From the NCBI GenBank assembly GCA_018340375.1, contig JAFFJZ010000002.1:23206001-23270000 (forward strand): DNA of 64,000 nt, given 5' to 3'. Numbering within the stretch: the stretch's first letter is position 1; each line of letters begins with the position of its first letter. This document shows, in pieces, positions 1-10,784 of the stretch. The notes beneath the pieces were generated by a model that searched no databases, had not been told where the DNA came from, and saw only the letters and a list, made by a program, of their open reading frames with translations. This stretch comes from Gonatopus flavifemur. Its lineage: Eukaryota > Arthropoda > Insecta > Hymenoptera > Dryinidae. The position numbers were made by a program, and so were the translations under genes.

Positions 1-1090
1 GTAGAGTTGAACAACGTGAATCTATTCATTTCGTTTAGTTCTTCCCTTTTTTTCCCCAAACTTCAACAGGGAGTTGACAGGTCTCATTCAAAAGTATTGG
101 AAGTAACGGCTGCTTGCCGCCCCATCTCTTGGCTCCATCTTAGATTCAGTTATGAATGATGATGATCCGAATTTAAGACTTCCTTTTTACCGTGTAACGA
201 TTCAGTAAAAGATTATGCGAAGGACTAAGAAATTAAAAATGTATCCATCAAGTGATGTGATATGAAAGTATTATATGTGATAGATACCCGTTTCACTTGA
301 AAAACTGAGTGTAAATTGTAAATTATGTCATCTTTTTTCAGTTATGATCAAATCAAGGATGGAATGGATCATATATTCACCTTTTCTTGCTTTTATAACT
401 TTCATAGGGCAAATATTCAAACTCCACTAGAAGATTGTGTATTTGCACCGTTTCGTAGATACTCGTGTCTTCTGATCTTGCCTCCAGGCGAGGGCAAAGT
501 AGAGATATTCTGGAAAACGAAAGTTTCGTCTGAAAGTCAATATAGATTCTGTTTTCTCCATGTAATTTTGTAAGAAGTGTTTTCCTGTGCATCAGAGTGA
601 AATGTGTGTACCGAAACAAACACTTTGGAAGGATTTTTATAAATTGACAAAGGTTGTTCCAAAAGTTGCTCAAATTGTTTCGAAATTCACAGGAAAATTT
701 GTGATTTCCTGAATAATCTGGAAATTTACGAATACATGCGTTTTTCGCTATGCTCTTCTTCTTGAAAATCAAAAAATATTTTTCATCATATCATATTTCT
801 ATGAAAATAAACCAATTGTTTGGTAAAACATAAAAGTCTTACTATACATTCTCATTTTGATTCCCTTAGTTTCAATAGAAATTCATGTATGATTTTATAT
901 TAGACTCTAAAGCACTGATGGGATAGAACTGAACACATTTCACTGAATGTTTCCGAAGGTTTGTGAACGTTCCCTAAACGTTTCTGAAGGTTTGTGTTCT
1001 CTTGGGGTTTTATGATATTTATATTTAAATTCATGGGAGGAAGTCATGCTCGATGTCAGATACCCAGTTAGCACCGGAAGGTTTTATGTA
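1..1090. other. Unassigned AT-rich sequence
   Basis: I see no convincing coding exon. The open frames between 325 and 772 are short, overlap on both strands and show no domain. A short motif related to AACGTTCC/GGTTTGTG recurs near 950-1000 and again near 7,330-7,410, so part of this stretch is probably old repeat. Confidence 0.5.
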
Positions 1091-1324
1091 CACTGAAAAA
1101 GAAATTTCTTCCAACCAAATGAATAGTTTATTTGTCCTCTCTCCATAAAATATTAATGAAATATTTAATCGAATCAAATAATGGAATGCTTGCCCTAAAT
1201 AAATTGCTCTTCTGAACAAATAATTTATTCACCACAAGTAAACAGTTTTTGCATCTAATTGAATATTTAATTTCCACAAATAAATATTTTATGGAGAGAG
1301 GATAAATAAATATTTTTTGCAGTG
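1091..1324. mobile_element. Miniature inverted-repeat element flanked by TA
   Basis: The element opens with CACTGAAAAAGAAA and closes with TTTTTTGCAGTG, with TA on each side (1089-1090 and 1325-1326). The ends are inverted copies, and the interior carries inverted AATAAATATT and GGAGAGAGGA motifs. TA flanks with CACTG ends are typical of Tc1/mariner-type MITEs. It carries no reading frame. Confidence 0.65.
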
Positions 1325-1409
1325 TATGTTTTGAAAACCTATCACAATGTGCAAACAATGCTGCAAAACGTATAAAAATACAATATTCCTCCCTAATATC
1401 CTTTTTATA

Positions 1410-1571
1410 CACAGAGAAAAATAGATACCAAGGGTAACCTTTTTATTACTCCTTATAATCTGCATTATACTCCTTATAATCTGGATTATACTCCTTAAAA
1501 TATGGATATTAGGGACTAGGAAAAATTGGTATAATCCAGATGCTTGTCATTAGTATCGATTTTTTTCCGTG
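1410..1571. mobile_element. Small TA-flanked inverted-repeat element with internal tandem copies
   Basis: The left end CACAGAGAAAAAT and the right end TTTTTTTCCGTG are inverted matches with TA flanks at 1408-1409 and 1572-1573. Inside, a unit close to CTCCTTATAATCTG repeats about three times between roughly 1450 and 1505. It is non-coding. Confidence 0.55.
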
Positions 1572-1970
1572 TAGGTATTCAGAACCATTTCCACTGTTTT
1601 TGATTATTAGATACACATCATTGGCAGGAGTTTTAATAATCTAATGATTAATATGAGAAGTTGAATTAAGATCACAAAATTGGTTGAGGTGGAAGCTTCA
1701 AACCTAGAATAACAGTACTCATGAAATTCAAATAAGATCTTGGACATATGAGAGGAATGTTTCTTGAATATTGTGTGTCAACTGGGTAATCACTAATGAT
1801 GAAGTTCAAATTACCAGTCATAGAACTAACAGCCAATTGTTGTAATTTTTTTTATTCCACGTTGTTGAAGTCCTGTTTATACCAGAAACTCGATTGAATA
1901 GCATTTCACTGCATGTTCCAGGCACCTGAACCCCTGATGAAATTTCCGTGTAAAAAATGATGTTGAATCG

Positions 1971-3180
1971 CAGGGTTTGAAAAAACCCGACCCAGGCTAG
2001 TTTTTTCGGGTTTTTTTTTTACAATTAAGTGGATTTTCGGGGCTTTTCTGGGTTCTATGTGTTTTTTGTAATTTGGCATTTTGGTTATTATTATTATATT
2101 TATGTTTTTGATAGTTTTGATCGATTTAATAGCTTTGTTGATTTGAAATCCGAATTCATCTTCCGTTCATATCACGGTCTCACATCCCATATAACTAGAG
2201 ATCGACCGAAATTTTTTGCCGAAACTGACTAAAATTGAAGCTCTGATTATTGGTTTCGAAAAAAACTTGGTATTGGACGTTGGAAGTGTAGATAAGCTCC
2301 TTAATAATGCAATTATCATACTTAAGATCACATATCAATGTGATTAATGAAATAATTTCGATTTTTGGTTTAAATTTTCGGCTAATGCTTGTCGGCCGAA
2401 ATTGTAAACCGAAAATCGCAAGGATTTTGTTAATTACAATGAAATGTGATCGTAAGTATGATAATTGGATTATTAAGGAGCTCGTCTACACTTCAAACGT
2501 CCAGTCCTAAGTTTTTTTCGAAACCAATAATCACAACTTCAATTTTAATCATTTTCGGCAAAAATTTTCGGTCGATCTCTACATATAACACACGAAGAAT
2601 TCTTTCTCAAGAATATGAATAGAATTCTTATGGTACTCTTTTCGAAGTTGAGAATTCATGAAAAATTCTGAAAATGTTCTATTTCACTAACATCCACGAG
2701 TGCTTCTGAATTGCTTTTTAGATCGTTTCATTGCTCTCAAAGAACTCGTTAATGTAAGTAGAATAGAAACATTTGATATGACAAGTGGATCACGTAATTG
2801 AAATTCTACCAGTATACTTTACATTTCAATTTAATATTGTTCTTTAAATGATCTCGGAATATTTTTATACTAAACATTAATTATATTCCATTTATGAACT
2901 ATAAGATCGATTGGAAATGCGTTTTGTTCCACTATGATTTAGTACTTATACTTAGTTATCCTTTGGATTTCACTTCACTAGCATTTGCTTCTTTCAGAAG
3001 TAATTTCTCATGTCCATAATTATAGAGGTACATTTTGTATAATTCATTGTAATTGGAAATAACAGCTTCTCTGATACCGTTTTCCCTTTTTTCAGGGTTT
3101 TTTGGGGTTATTTCAAGAGGGCTTTTTCTAAAAACAACTCGGTGGGTAAAACTGGGTTGGATTATTTTGTTCAAACCCTA
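1971..3180. mobile_element. Non-autonomous hAT-type DNA transposon, 1.2 kb, with 8-bp target duplication
   Basis: The left end begins CAGGGTTTGAAAAAACCC. The right end is its inverted counterpart, finishing TTCAAACCCTA, so the last base differs from a perfect inverse. The 8-bp sequence TTGAATCG flanks both sides (1963-1970 and 3181-3188). CAGGG ends with an 8-bp duplication are the signature of the hAT superfamily. There is no transposase; the interior is partly filled by a second inverted-repeat element at 2197-2580 and by GAATTCTT-type repeat near 2585-2760. Short frames inside (2029-2232, 2307-2510, 2956-3174) are derived from these repeats. Confidence 0.75.
2197..2580. mobile_element. Inverted-repeat element nested in the hAT-type element
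   Basis: The outer ends AGAGATCGACCGAAATTTT and AAAATTTTCGGTCGATCTCT are inverted copies, and the match continues inward for about 150 bases per arm through motifs such as GGTTTCGAAAAAAAC and CTCCTTAATAATGCAATTATC. The arms enclose a short centre around 2350-2400, so the transcript would fold into a long hairpin. It has no transposase. Confidence 0.7.
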
Positions 3181-3188
3181 TTGAATCG

Positions 3189-4574
3189 ACTTGCGCCTAT
3201 CATGTAGTCAACTTTATGTTCATATAATGTTCTTTAATTATAATTAATAATAATTATAATTATGTTCTTTATGTTATAATTCAACTTGGAAGCAAGTTGT
3301 TGCTGCATGCTTTACAAGTGAAACCAACATGGAACGCCTCTAAGTGTTTCCCCAGTGACTCGAACTTGGCATCAATGTTAGATGAACTTGTTTCCAAGTA
3401 CATTCCAATGAAAAGTGATGAAGAATGAAGAAAAGTGCGACTGTTGCTTCAGCGTTGCTGCAAGAGTTTGTGTTTTGTTGTTGAAGAATTGTTTCACGTA
3501 TTCGCAGTATCATAACAACAGCTTCCAAGTTTGCTGCATGTTGCCCAACATTTGGCGCCACACCTTCCCAGAACCCGGAGTTACTCCGTGTTGTTGAGAA
3601 GTTGTTACGAATTTTTCTAACACTTTGCTGTCTGGGATAGGAAGTGAATGCCCTTGAGGGCATTCCACAGTCCCTAGCAAAGTGATCAGATCCAAAATAT
3701 GTACTTCTTTTTCAAAACTGGAACAATGATATTAAAAATCATTAGCAGATGCATCTTCTACTTGCGCCGAAAAAAATGCATATACTCAGTTTTTTCGAAT
3801 TCAATCTATCATTTCTGAGAATGTTGGAAAACAGAATTTTTCCTGCTAAAAACTCCATACAAAGCCAGATAAAAACTTGATACGATTGATTCCATTTTTA
3901 TCCGGTTTGATGCATTTTTTACAGGGTTGTAACTTCGAGACTCCGGACTCCTCTTGATACCAAATTTCTTTGTGCAACAATGCCATCAACTTCAATACTT
4001 GATGTAACAATATTTTCAATAATACTTCCGGTGAGAAATTCTTCAGAGGATTTCAGTGATCTTTATATTTTCTCAGAAGGTTTCAGTAATTATCTGAGGA
4101 ATTCAGTGAGCAAAAGTTTTTCAGTTTTTTTTTCAATGAAATTCAGGGAGAGAGACGTGCAGAGATTTTCAGAGCAATGTTTTCCACCGGAGCAGCAACA
4201 AAAATATGATAGAATTCGAAGAAAACAGTCGGAAAACGTCACATTACATTCCGAATTGAACTCGTGACAAAAGCGCAGGTTCGCTAAATCCATTCGCGTA
4301 TATATACATATATGTATGCATACATGAGTTATACACATAGAAATGAATCACGTGCTTTTATTTGTCCTTTCGGCGTGAGCAATTAATTCCACGTACAGGT
4401 TAGTTTGTACATCCGATTGACAGGAAAAATGAATGAAATTGGTAAGTTCGAAGATGATAGTAAATTTCCACCAAGTTCCAGGGATCGGAAAATAAAACAA
4501 TCCACACGTTATCGGCTTGTACTCATCGTTAAAACAAGTTACACAAAGAGAAGGAACAAAGCAAGAAAACTTAC
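3189..4574. other. Unassigned sequence
   Basis: AT-rich sequence without a recognisable gene. A near-perfect short palindrome, GAATGCCCTTGAGGGCATTC, sits at about 3643-3662. Open frames at 3340-3663 and 3980-4267 lack domains, and the second is made of imperfect TTCAG repeats. A donor-like AATTGGTAAGTTC occurs on the plus strand near 4440, but no partner exon is visible. Confidence 0.4.
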
Positions 4575-5020
4575 CAGATGCGATCCACGCTGATTTAAAG
4601 ATCGAATAAAAGATCCAACACCACAATTAAAAGAGGGCCGGCGTCATACAAACACTTGGTTCGATAAACACTCTTAACAACAACGTGTACTCAACATTCA
4701 CATAAAACTTCACTTTTTATAAGAACATTGTAAACGGCGCAGTCTCATAATTTGTTTTATTATCAGTTGTGAGGGTTAAATTATTATTTTTACATTGAGA
4801 TTTTTCTGTTTAAACAGCACTGAAGCAAAGAAATTACAAATAAACATGATACAATATGAAACTAACGCGGCAACGGACACTTTGCTACTAGTGTATACTC
4901 GTGTTCGGGGTTCGGGGCTTTTGTGTAGTGGTGGATAATCTGACTGGTGATTGGTGATGGGGTACAACAGTGGACAGACGGCGTTCAACGAATATTACCG
5001 ACGCAAACCGAATGATACCG
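4575..5020 (-). other. Possible first exon or promoter of a leftward gene
   Basis: Read on the minus strand, this stretch ends in a strong splice donor, GCATCTG|GTAAGTTTTC, with the exon edge at 4575. The sequence from about 4,860 to 5,020 is clearly more GC-rich than its surroundings, as expected for a transcription start or 5' UTR. No coding frame with family resemblance is present; the 70-residue frame at 4776-4988 is not convincing. I infer a non-coding first exon whose coding part lies left of the window. It could also be a chance donor. Confidence 0.3.
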
Positions 5021-5528
5021 AGTACGTTCAAACATATTATCTCTCCGAAAGATGGCAGGATTGATCAAAGGTTATTATTCTTCATTTTTTCAGGCTCCAA
5101 GGAATTTCTGAATGGAATTTTGTTACGCTTCATTATAAATAGAACGTGATATTAGAAGAAGTGAGAAATCCGAATCTTTTGGAATGGGAAAAGGTGTTAC
5201 ACTTTGATGAAACGATATTTCGATGTTTTCAGGGGTAACTGTATGAGCGTATAAAACACCAAGTTCAAAAACACCGAAGAAAAAATAAAACAAAGTCGAT
5301 CGCAGTATCGGAACATGTGAATGAGAGAGTTGAAAATATCTACAATTTCAATTTCCCTGTTGGAAGAGCCATCGTATTGAAAAAAAGAACAGTTATTGAT
5401 TTATATAAATTTTGAATCTTTGATCAGTCTGAGTGGTTTCTGTCGGGGCGCATTCGATCTTACAGAAACCGATCCCTATAGAAGAGAATGTATAGTAATT
5501 GTGTTAAGAAACTCGATCCTACAGTCCA

Positions 5529-5948
5529 GATAACACACGAAGAATTCTTTTCCAAACAAAAGAACAAAATTGTTCAAGAACTCTTTTCGAACCAATGAAT
5601 TCATAGAGAGCTCTAGAGGAGTTCAATGTTTGGAACATTAACGAGTTCTTTGAGAATGCTGAAAGTATTGTTTTAGTACTTTCAAAGAACTTGTTAATGT
5701 CCCAAACATCCCAATGAGCAGCACCAGGAGGAATTATAATGCGTACAGTATCCTATGGACAGGCTCAGAAGATGATTATCCAAAACAGTCTCATTTTGAA
5801 GTTCTAAGCATGTTAATATCACATCTGAAACATCCGTGTGCCGCTTGTGATTGAACTTCTCTAGAGCTCTCTATGAATTCATCAGTTCGAAAAGAGTTCT
5901 TGAAGAATTCTATTCTTGTTTTTGGATAAGAATTCTTCGTGTGTTATC
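5529..5948. mobile_element. Foldback element of the GATAACACACGAAGAATTC family
   Basis: The left end GATAACACACGAAGAATTC is matched by GAATTCTTCGTGTGTTATC at the right end. The arms continue through CTCTTTTCGAACCAATGAATTCATAGAGAGCTC and its inverse. The match to the related copy near 17,240-17,490 is easy to see, and a partial copy lies near 2,585-2,760. It is a non-coding repeat. Confidence 0.65.
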
Positions 5949-5973
5949 AGGGCTAGAGAACCGATTTTACAGA

Positions 5974-6397
5974 ATCCGCACGGAGAAAATAATTTAGCTG
6001 CAGCAGCTAAGTACACGGAAAAAAATGAACTGTTAATTTTACCAGAATTCCGGTTACTATATGGACAGCAAGGAATATCTGTGACTTTCACTGGAATTCT
6101 TGTTAAATTTGCCGGAGACTTGATTCATTTAACTAGAATTCCGGTTAAAATGGCAGTAATTCTTGCTGTCCATATATTAATCGGAGTATTTTTCTCAGTA
6201 TAGCTAGCACGGACACGGACAGCCATTAAATTAGCTCCTGCAGCTAAATTTTATCTGTCACCGCAAATAAATTAACTACAAATGCAAATCTTTTTGTTGT
6301 AACAGCTAAAATTTAGCTGCAGGAGCTAATTTAATGGCTGTCCGTGTCCGTGCTAGCTACTTAGCTGCTGCAGCTAAATTATTTTTTCCGTGCGGAT
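5974..6397. mobile_element. Foldback element rich in TTTAGCTGCAG, interrupted by a second insertion
   Basis: Both outer ends read ATCCGCACGG inward. Each arm then continues with an AATAATTTAGCTGCAGCAG block, a GCTAGCACGGACACGG block and an ATTAGCTCCTGCAGC block. The arms meet at about 6255-6306. The right arm is continuous, but the left arm is broken at TA by the extra 6014-6200 segment. The right arm therefore shows the ancestral, empty site. Confidence 0.75.
6014..6200. mobile_element. TA-inserted miniature element nested in the foldback
   Basis: The segment starts CACGGAAAAAAATG and ends TTTTTCTCAGTA, between TA dinucleotides. Internal inverted motifs include ATATGGACAGCAAG against CTTGCTGTCCATAT and two copies of AGAATTCCGGTTA. 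Comparison with the uninterrupted right arm of the host element shows it is an insertion of about 187 bp at TA. This fits a Tc1/mariner-type MITE. Confidence 0.7.
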
Positions 6398-6504
6398 CTT
6401 ACAGAAAGATTTTTCTTTCGTTTTTGTTAAAGGAATACTAGCGGCATGGCAGCAGCCAAATCGTTTATAACAACCTTTACTTAAAATTAAATCAAAATAT
6501 CGTT

Positions 6505-6680
6505 CTGTACAGGATTTCTCCGACTCCAGTAGAGAAGACTCTTTTTACGCTGCCGAGGCCAATTGGACCGAGGGAAGCGTACTTCAACCTAATCACGCAG
6601 CTGAGGTAAAATTCCCTGACTTATCAACCCCTTATTACCCCTGCCTCCTCCTTCATCAGGCACGTAGTTTATGGACCCCT
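6505..6680 (-). pseudogene. Decayed hAT transposase fragment (C-terminal dimerisation region)
   Basis: On the minus strand, one frame through roughly 6500-6606 contains KRVFSTGVGEILYRT, preceded by LKYASLGP. This resembles the conserved C-terminal hAT motif, usually close to SERVFSTAG followed by an I/L-rich stretch. Just upstream, in another frame, NKGLISQGILPQLRD fits the segment that usually precedes it, so at least one frameshift separates the two. A stop follows soon after. The rest of the transposase is missing. The same bases also read as an open stretch bounded by an AG and GTAAAA on the plus strand, but I consider that coincidental. Confidence 0.45.
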
Positions 6681-8720
6681 TACCCAGATAGAAAAATGTC
6701 TCAATAATGCCATCATAATGGTGATATGCACACCAAGAAATGTTCGCACCATGGTATCAAGGTGTTTCCGCATAAAGCATCGTTATTGGTAGCAAAACGG
6801 GGGAATGGTACCATAATGAAGACATAATCTTTACTTTTTATGCATCATTGCAAGCTGAGCGAAGTTTATGATAGTATGTTTACGGCACATTATGTTACAA
6901 AATATTTAGAGCATGGCTTTCTATCTGGGTTAGAAGTTCGGACAGATCCGAGCGAATTCTCGGACAAAAACCATACAAAGTTCAACAGAACCGAACAGAA
7001 TCGTATCATATTTTTTGTACGGTTTTGTTTGGATTTGCCCTGCCTTTTAAGCAGGGGAGAGGCCTGTTTCTACAGAAAACCGATTCTGCAGAACTAATTT
7101 CATCAAGAAGGTCAAGCGCCCCAATTCTACACAGGAGGAAACCTACACGACTCAATCGTGTGGCTGAAATAAAAGAAGAATAACATTACTGAGCTGTGTA
7201 TTGACCTGGATCATTCGTTTTTAGACAGTAATCATTCACGACTCATTGGTGTTATTTTTCTTTTGTTTCAGCCACATGATTGAATCGTGCAGGAACAATT
7301 GATCAGTAGTTTAGAATTTTCTCCGTGCGAGAGAGCACAAACCTTCAAGTACATTAATCGAATGTTCCTAAACGTTCGCAAACGTTCCTAAAGGTTTGTG
7401 TTCTCTTGAGGAACCTGGCAGGAAAATTTTCGTCAGTGTTTGACTAAATATCACAGTCTGTAAATTCCAAACAAAACCATTTCAAAATTTGCTGTCAGTT
7501 CTTGACAGAATCTTCTGATTTGGTCATTCTAGACAGTGTCGGACTGTCCCCTGACTGTATCATGATTCTTACAAAAAAAAAGAAAACTGAAAACTGAATG
7601 GGCTCCCAAATACCGAAGGGCCGCCGGCGATCGCCGGGGAGCCGGGCAGGTCAGTCCGACACTGATTCTAGACCAAAAAGGATGGAAAGTTTATCAGTTT
7701 TTGCTGGGTTTACCTCAGAAAAGACCCGTTCAGAGTCGGGCAACAATTTTTTGTCTGGTTTCGCCTAGCATTCTTAGCAAGGAAGAGAACCGATCCTACA
7801 AATTCTGATTTTACGGGAAGAATTTCATCAACAACGTCAAGCGGCCCGATCCTACAAAATGAAAAATCCTTCGAAAGAAAAAAAAACCCAAATGACTCGA
7901 GTCAGTGGGATTAAAATCTCACAAACTGAGTTCTATTCCAAATTTCTCCCCCTTTCCAAAAAGAAAATTTTAATCAAATCACCACAAACAAAAATTTGTT
8001 TGAAAAATCTGCCTATTTACAATATTTAAAATTTGATTCCCCTACAGAAGTAGAGAAGATACCAAGGAACCGTGTCTGGAGATTCATATGTTGCTGAAGT
8101 TTGAATCGTTTATTGAAACGAATTAGTGATCAAATAACGAAATACTCTGCTGTTGAAGACCCAAAATTTTGCAATACATTATTTGATCTATGTTCACAGT
8201 TGCAAAAAATTATAAAGAATTCATTTGAGAAGATAAATAACGATCCTTGTATGAAGTTCAATATAGAATGTTTTGGTACACTAAAAAAACAAATCATTTG
8301 CGTCAAATAAATCATTCCCTGTAAAAAATATTCCGTTGCAAGTAGAGCGGGGGCGATATTTCACGGCATCGATACTTTTTATAGAAATTTTGTTGAGTTT
8401 ATATTGAATTTTATAAAATATCGATAAAAACTTTATAAAAATTGTATATAAAATATTGATATGAAATATCGTGCATCTCTAGTTGAAAGGAATTAAGAAT
8501 CGCACGTATGAATACGATTTTCTTACATTTGACCACTGAGAACATTGAGTGTGCATACCTTTCAATTCTGATGTTTTTCAATTCCTTCCAAAAGAATCAA
8601 TTCTTTCGAAATTCTTCTAAACCATTGAGATCTGTGCATTTCAATTCCTACCGATTCCTAACCCTTTTTACGACTCAATTTGTGTCTTATTCCGTATCAC
8701 TTAAAAGGCTACTAGCGTAA
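6681..8720. other. Repeat-rich intergenic sequence
   Basis: No gene is seen. A recurring unit with GAACCGATCCTACA or similar appears near 5,440-5,520, 7,060-7,130 and 7,785-7,860. A copy of the GCTGAAGTTTGAATC family starts near 8,093, and a TATCGATACTTTTTA repeat sits at 8,370-8,470 with a partner at 10,340-10,470. A GC-rich patch lies near 7,600-7,660. The frames at 8101-8310 and 8130-8315 come from the repeat and are not genes. Confidence 0.45.
7145..7290. mobile_element. Small inverted-repeat element
   Basis: The arms ACACGACTCAATCGTGTGG and its imperfect inverse, which runs into CACATGATTGAATCGTGC, continue through GCTGAAATAAAAGAAG on the left and CTTTTGTTTCAGC on the right. Each arm is about 45 bases. 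It is non-coding. Confidence 0.6.
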
Positions 8721-9007
8721 CATCCGAGTAAACATTTGATCTGCAAGATTTCTTTGAATTGAACTTATGAAACAGTCTGAAATTTTCAAGGAATAATCTT
8801 TCAGACGTATCAAATTGCGGTAAATCGACCGAATTTCAAATTTCGAAGAAAAGCTTTTTTTCTCAGTCGGTAAAATTGAATTTTTTTTCGAAGTTTGAAA
8901 TTCGGGCTATGTACCGCAATTTGTGAAGTATTATTTTCTGGAAATTCAAAACTGTTTCATGAGTTCAGTTCGGAGAAATCTTGCAAACAAAATTGTATAC
9001 TCGGATG
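8721..9007. mobile_element. Inverted-repeat element with CATCCGAG ends
   Basis: CATCCGAGTA at 8721 is matched by TACTCGGATG ending at 9007. The arms carry further inverted pairs: TGAAACAGT with ACTGTTTCA, and ATCAAATTGCGGTA with TACCGCAATTTG. The centre is AT-rich with AGAAAAGCTTTTTTTCT. There is no reading frame of note. Confidence 0.65.
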
Positions 9008-9239
9008 GCACCCTGGTATCTCCTTATTAATTCCTATGCGATTGATTAAAAAAGTTATATTATTCAGAACTGAAATTACTGAATCTCTTGATTCACCCGA
9101 ATGCAAGGAGCTTTTACATCAAGGTTTTAGTTGAAACAGGCCATGATTTTAAAATGAATTTATGTTTGTATTCCTTCAGGAAAATTCAGAAATCGTATTG
9201 ATCCTCATTAAAATTTTCAATTCCTTTGAATTTTTTTGA

Positions 9240-9455
9240 ATGGGTGATTTTTCACCAGGTTATTTGTCCTTTGTGCAATAAATATTTATTGGAATGGATG
9301 AAATAGAATAATTGAATTCAAAACTTGTTGATTTATTTCAAATGAAGTGATTCAATTATAAATAAATATTTCATTGAGACACCTCAATATTTATTGGGTG
9401 GAGGATGAATAAATATTTATTTGCCGCAAATAAATATTCTTGAAAAAAAGAAACC
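9240..9455. repeat. AATAAATATTTATT inverted-repeat unit
   Basis: AATAAATATTTATT occurs near both ends of this stretch, with inverted GTGCAATAAAT and ATTTATTTGCCGC flanks. It resembles the core of the element at 1091-1324. It is probably an old, degraded MITE. Confidence 0.4.
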
Positions 9456-10519
9456 CGAGCCAAAAGATTTATGAGAGCAAATCTCTAAAATTACCAGAAT
9501 TCTTAGACTTCTTTAAAGGTGTATAGTAACTTCCTTATAAAAGTCTAAGCCATTATTAAGGGATGCGGTAGAGTCTCTACGCCAAATATGATACTTCTAC
9601 AGATGTGTTCACGTAAATATTTGGACTCGGGTCAGGCCAACGCTGAATCTCCATAAAATGTGGTATTTTTCAAGATAACTTTTTCTCAGTGTATCGTTAC
9701 TTTTGTATAAAATATGTATCTGGTTATTATATATAAATTATATATAATTCATCGACAATTGAGTATAGTTTTTATATAATTTATATATAATTTTTTAAAA
9801 TCTTCCACTCTAGTGATGGAAATCTTTGAAGAAGATCGATCCCTTTTTATATAAAAAAAACCTATAATATTTATATATTTTGATAAAAATTCGATACTTT
9901 TTACATAAAAAAAGAATCATCACTCATCACTAGTTCACTCGCAGACCATCGAAATTCATACGTAAGGAAATTGAACATAATATTCAATTTAGATTCGATC
10001 AGATTTATCTATATCCAAGTAAATCAACTAATATCCGATTAGATCCGACTCCAAACCTATCGATGGGACTTTGAAAACAGTAAATGTTCTTCTTTGCAGA
10101 AAATGTATCTAGTTTCTATAGATTTTCTTATAATTTATCAATGAAAATTCGATATAATTAAGAAACAAAACAATGACTGTCCTTCAAATTCCATTCCACC
10201 TGAATACAATTATTTTCCCATGAGAACCTTAAAAATGGCTTCAGGGAGCACAAATTCAAATAGATAATTCTTAGATAAATGTCAACACCTTCTAGTGTAA
10301 GTTAAAAGTGGTAGGAAATTAGAATGAGCGGAATTCACCCTATCGATACTTTTTGATAACAAATGTCCTATGTTTTGGTCGGTATTTTATAAGAATTCAT
10401 ATAACCTATTTATTTTCTATGGACAATTTTTCGAGTCTATATCGAATTTTATAAAATATCGATCGAAACTTGATACAAATTTCGTTGGGTAGTCTTTTCA
10501 CCGAAAAAACTTTTGTCGG
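9456..10519. other. AT-rich intergenic sequence, no gene seen
   Basis: Long AT-rich runs such as TTATATATAAATTATATATAA occur near 9,725-9,800. Two TATCGATACTTTTTA-type repeats, shared with 8,370-8,470, are present. Nothing codes for protein. Confidence 0.5.
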
Positions 10520-10596
10520 ATGGACATAATTTGACAATTACTAGTCGTTTCCTAGTGATCTCTAAACGCGACGAGCAATTGTCAAATTATGTCCAT
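10520..10596. repeat. Short perfect hairpin with 20-bp arms
   Basis: ATGGACATAATTTGACAATT (10520-10539) is repeated exactly in inverted form at 10577-10596, with a 37-base loop. The surrounding 61-residue frame (10513-10698) is probably a by-product. It may be a small inverted-repeat element or a structured RNA. Confidence 0.55.
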
Positions 10597-10725
10597 TTGG
10601 CAAATTTGAAATTTCATTTAAAAATTTCAAATAGTATTGCAATAATGATGTCTGATGTTGATCCATCTATCATTACTCTTGAAATTCTTGATGAATAGAA
10701 CAAAATAATTATAATAAATATTACA

Positions 10726-10731
10726 TTTATT
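10726..10731 (-). terminator. Poly(A) signal of ZMAT5
   Basis: Minus-strand AATAAA, about 54 bases after the ZMAT5 stop codon, in an AT-rich context. Confidence 0.55.
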
Positions 10732-10784
10732 GTATTCACAGCCTTTCAATTACAATACCTTAATTCAAAAATAATTTAAAACAT

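Noticed and set aside
6511..6606. Plus-strand stretch bounded by TGTACAG and GAGGTAAAA that looks like an internal exon
   Set aside because: The minus-strand reading matches a hAT transposase motif, and no partner exon in a fitting phase was found.
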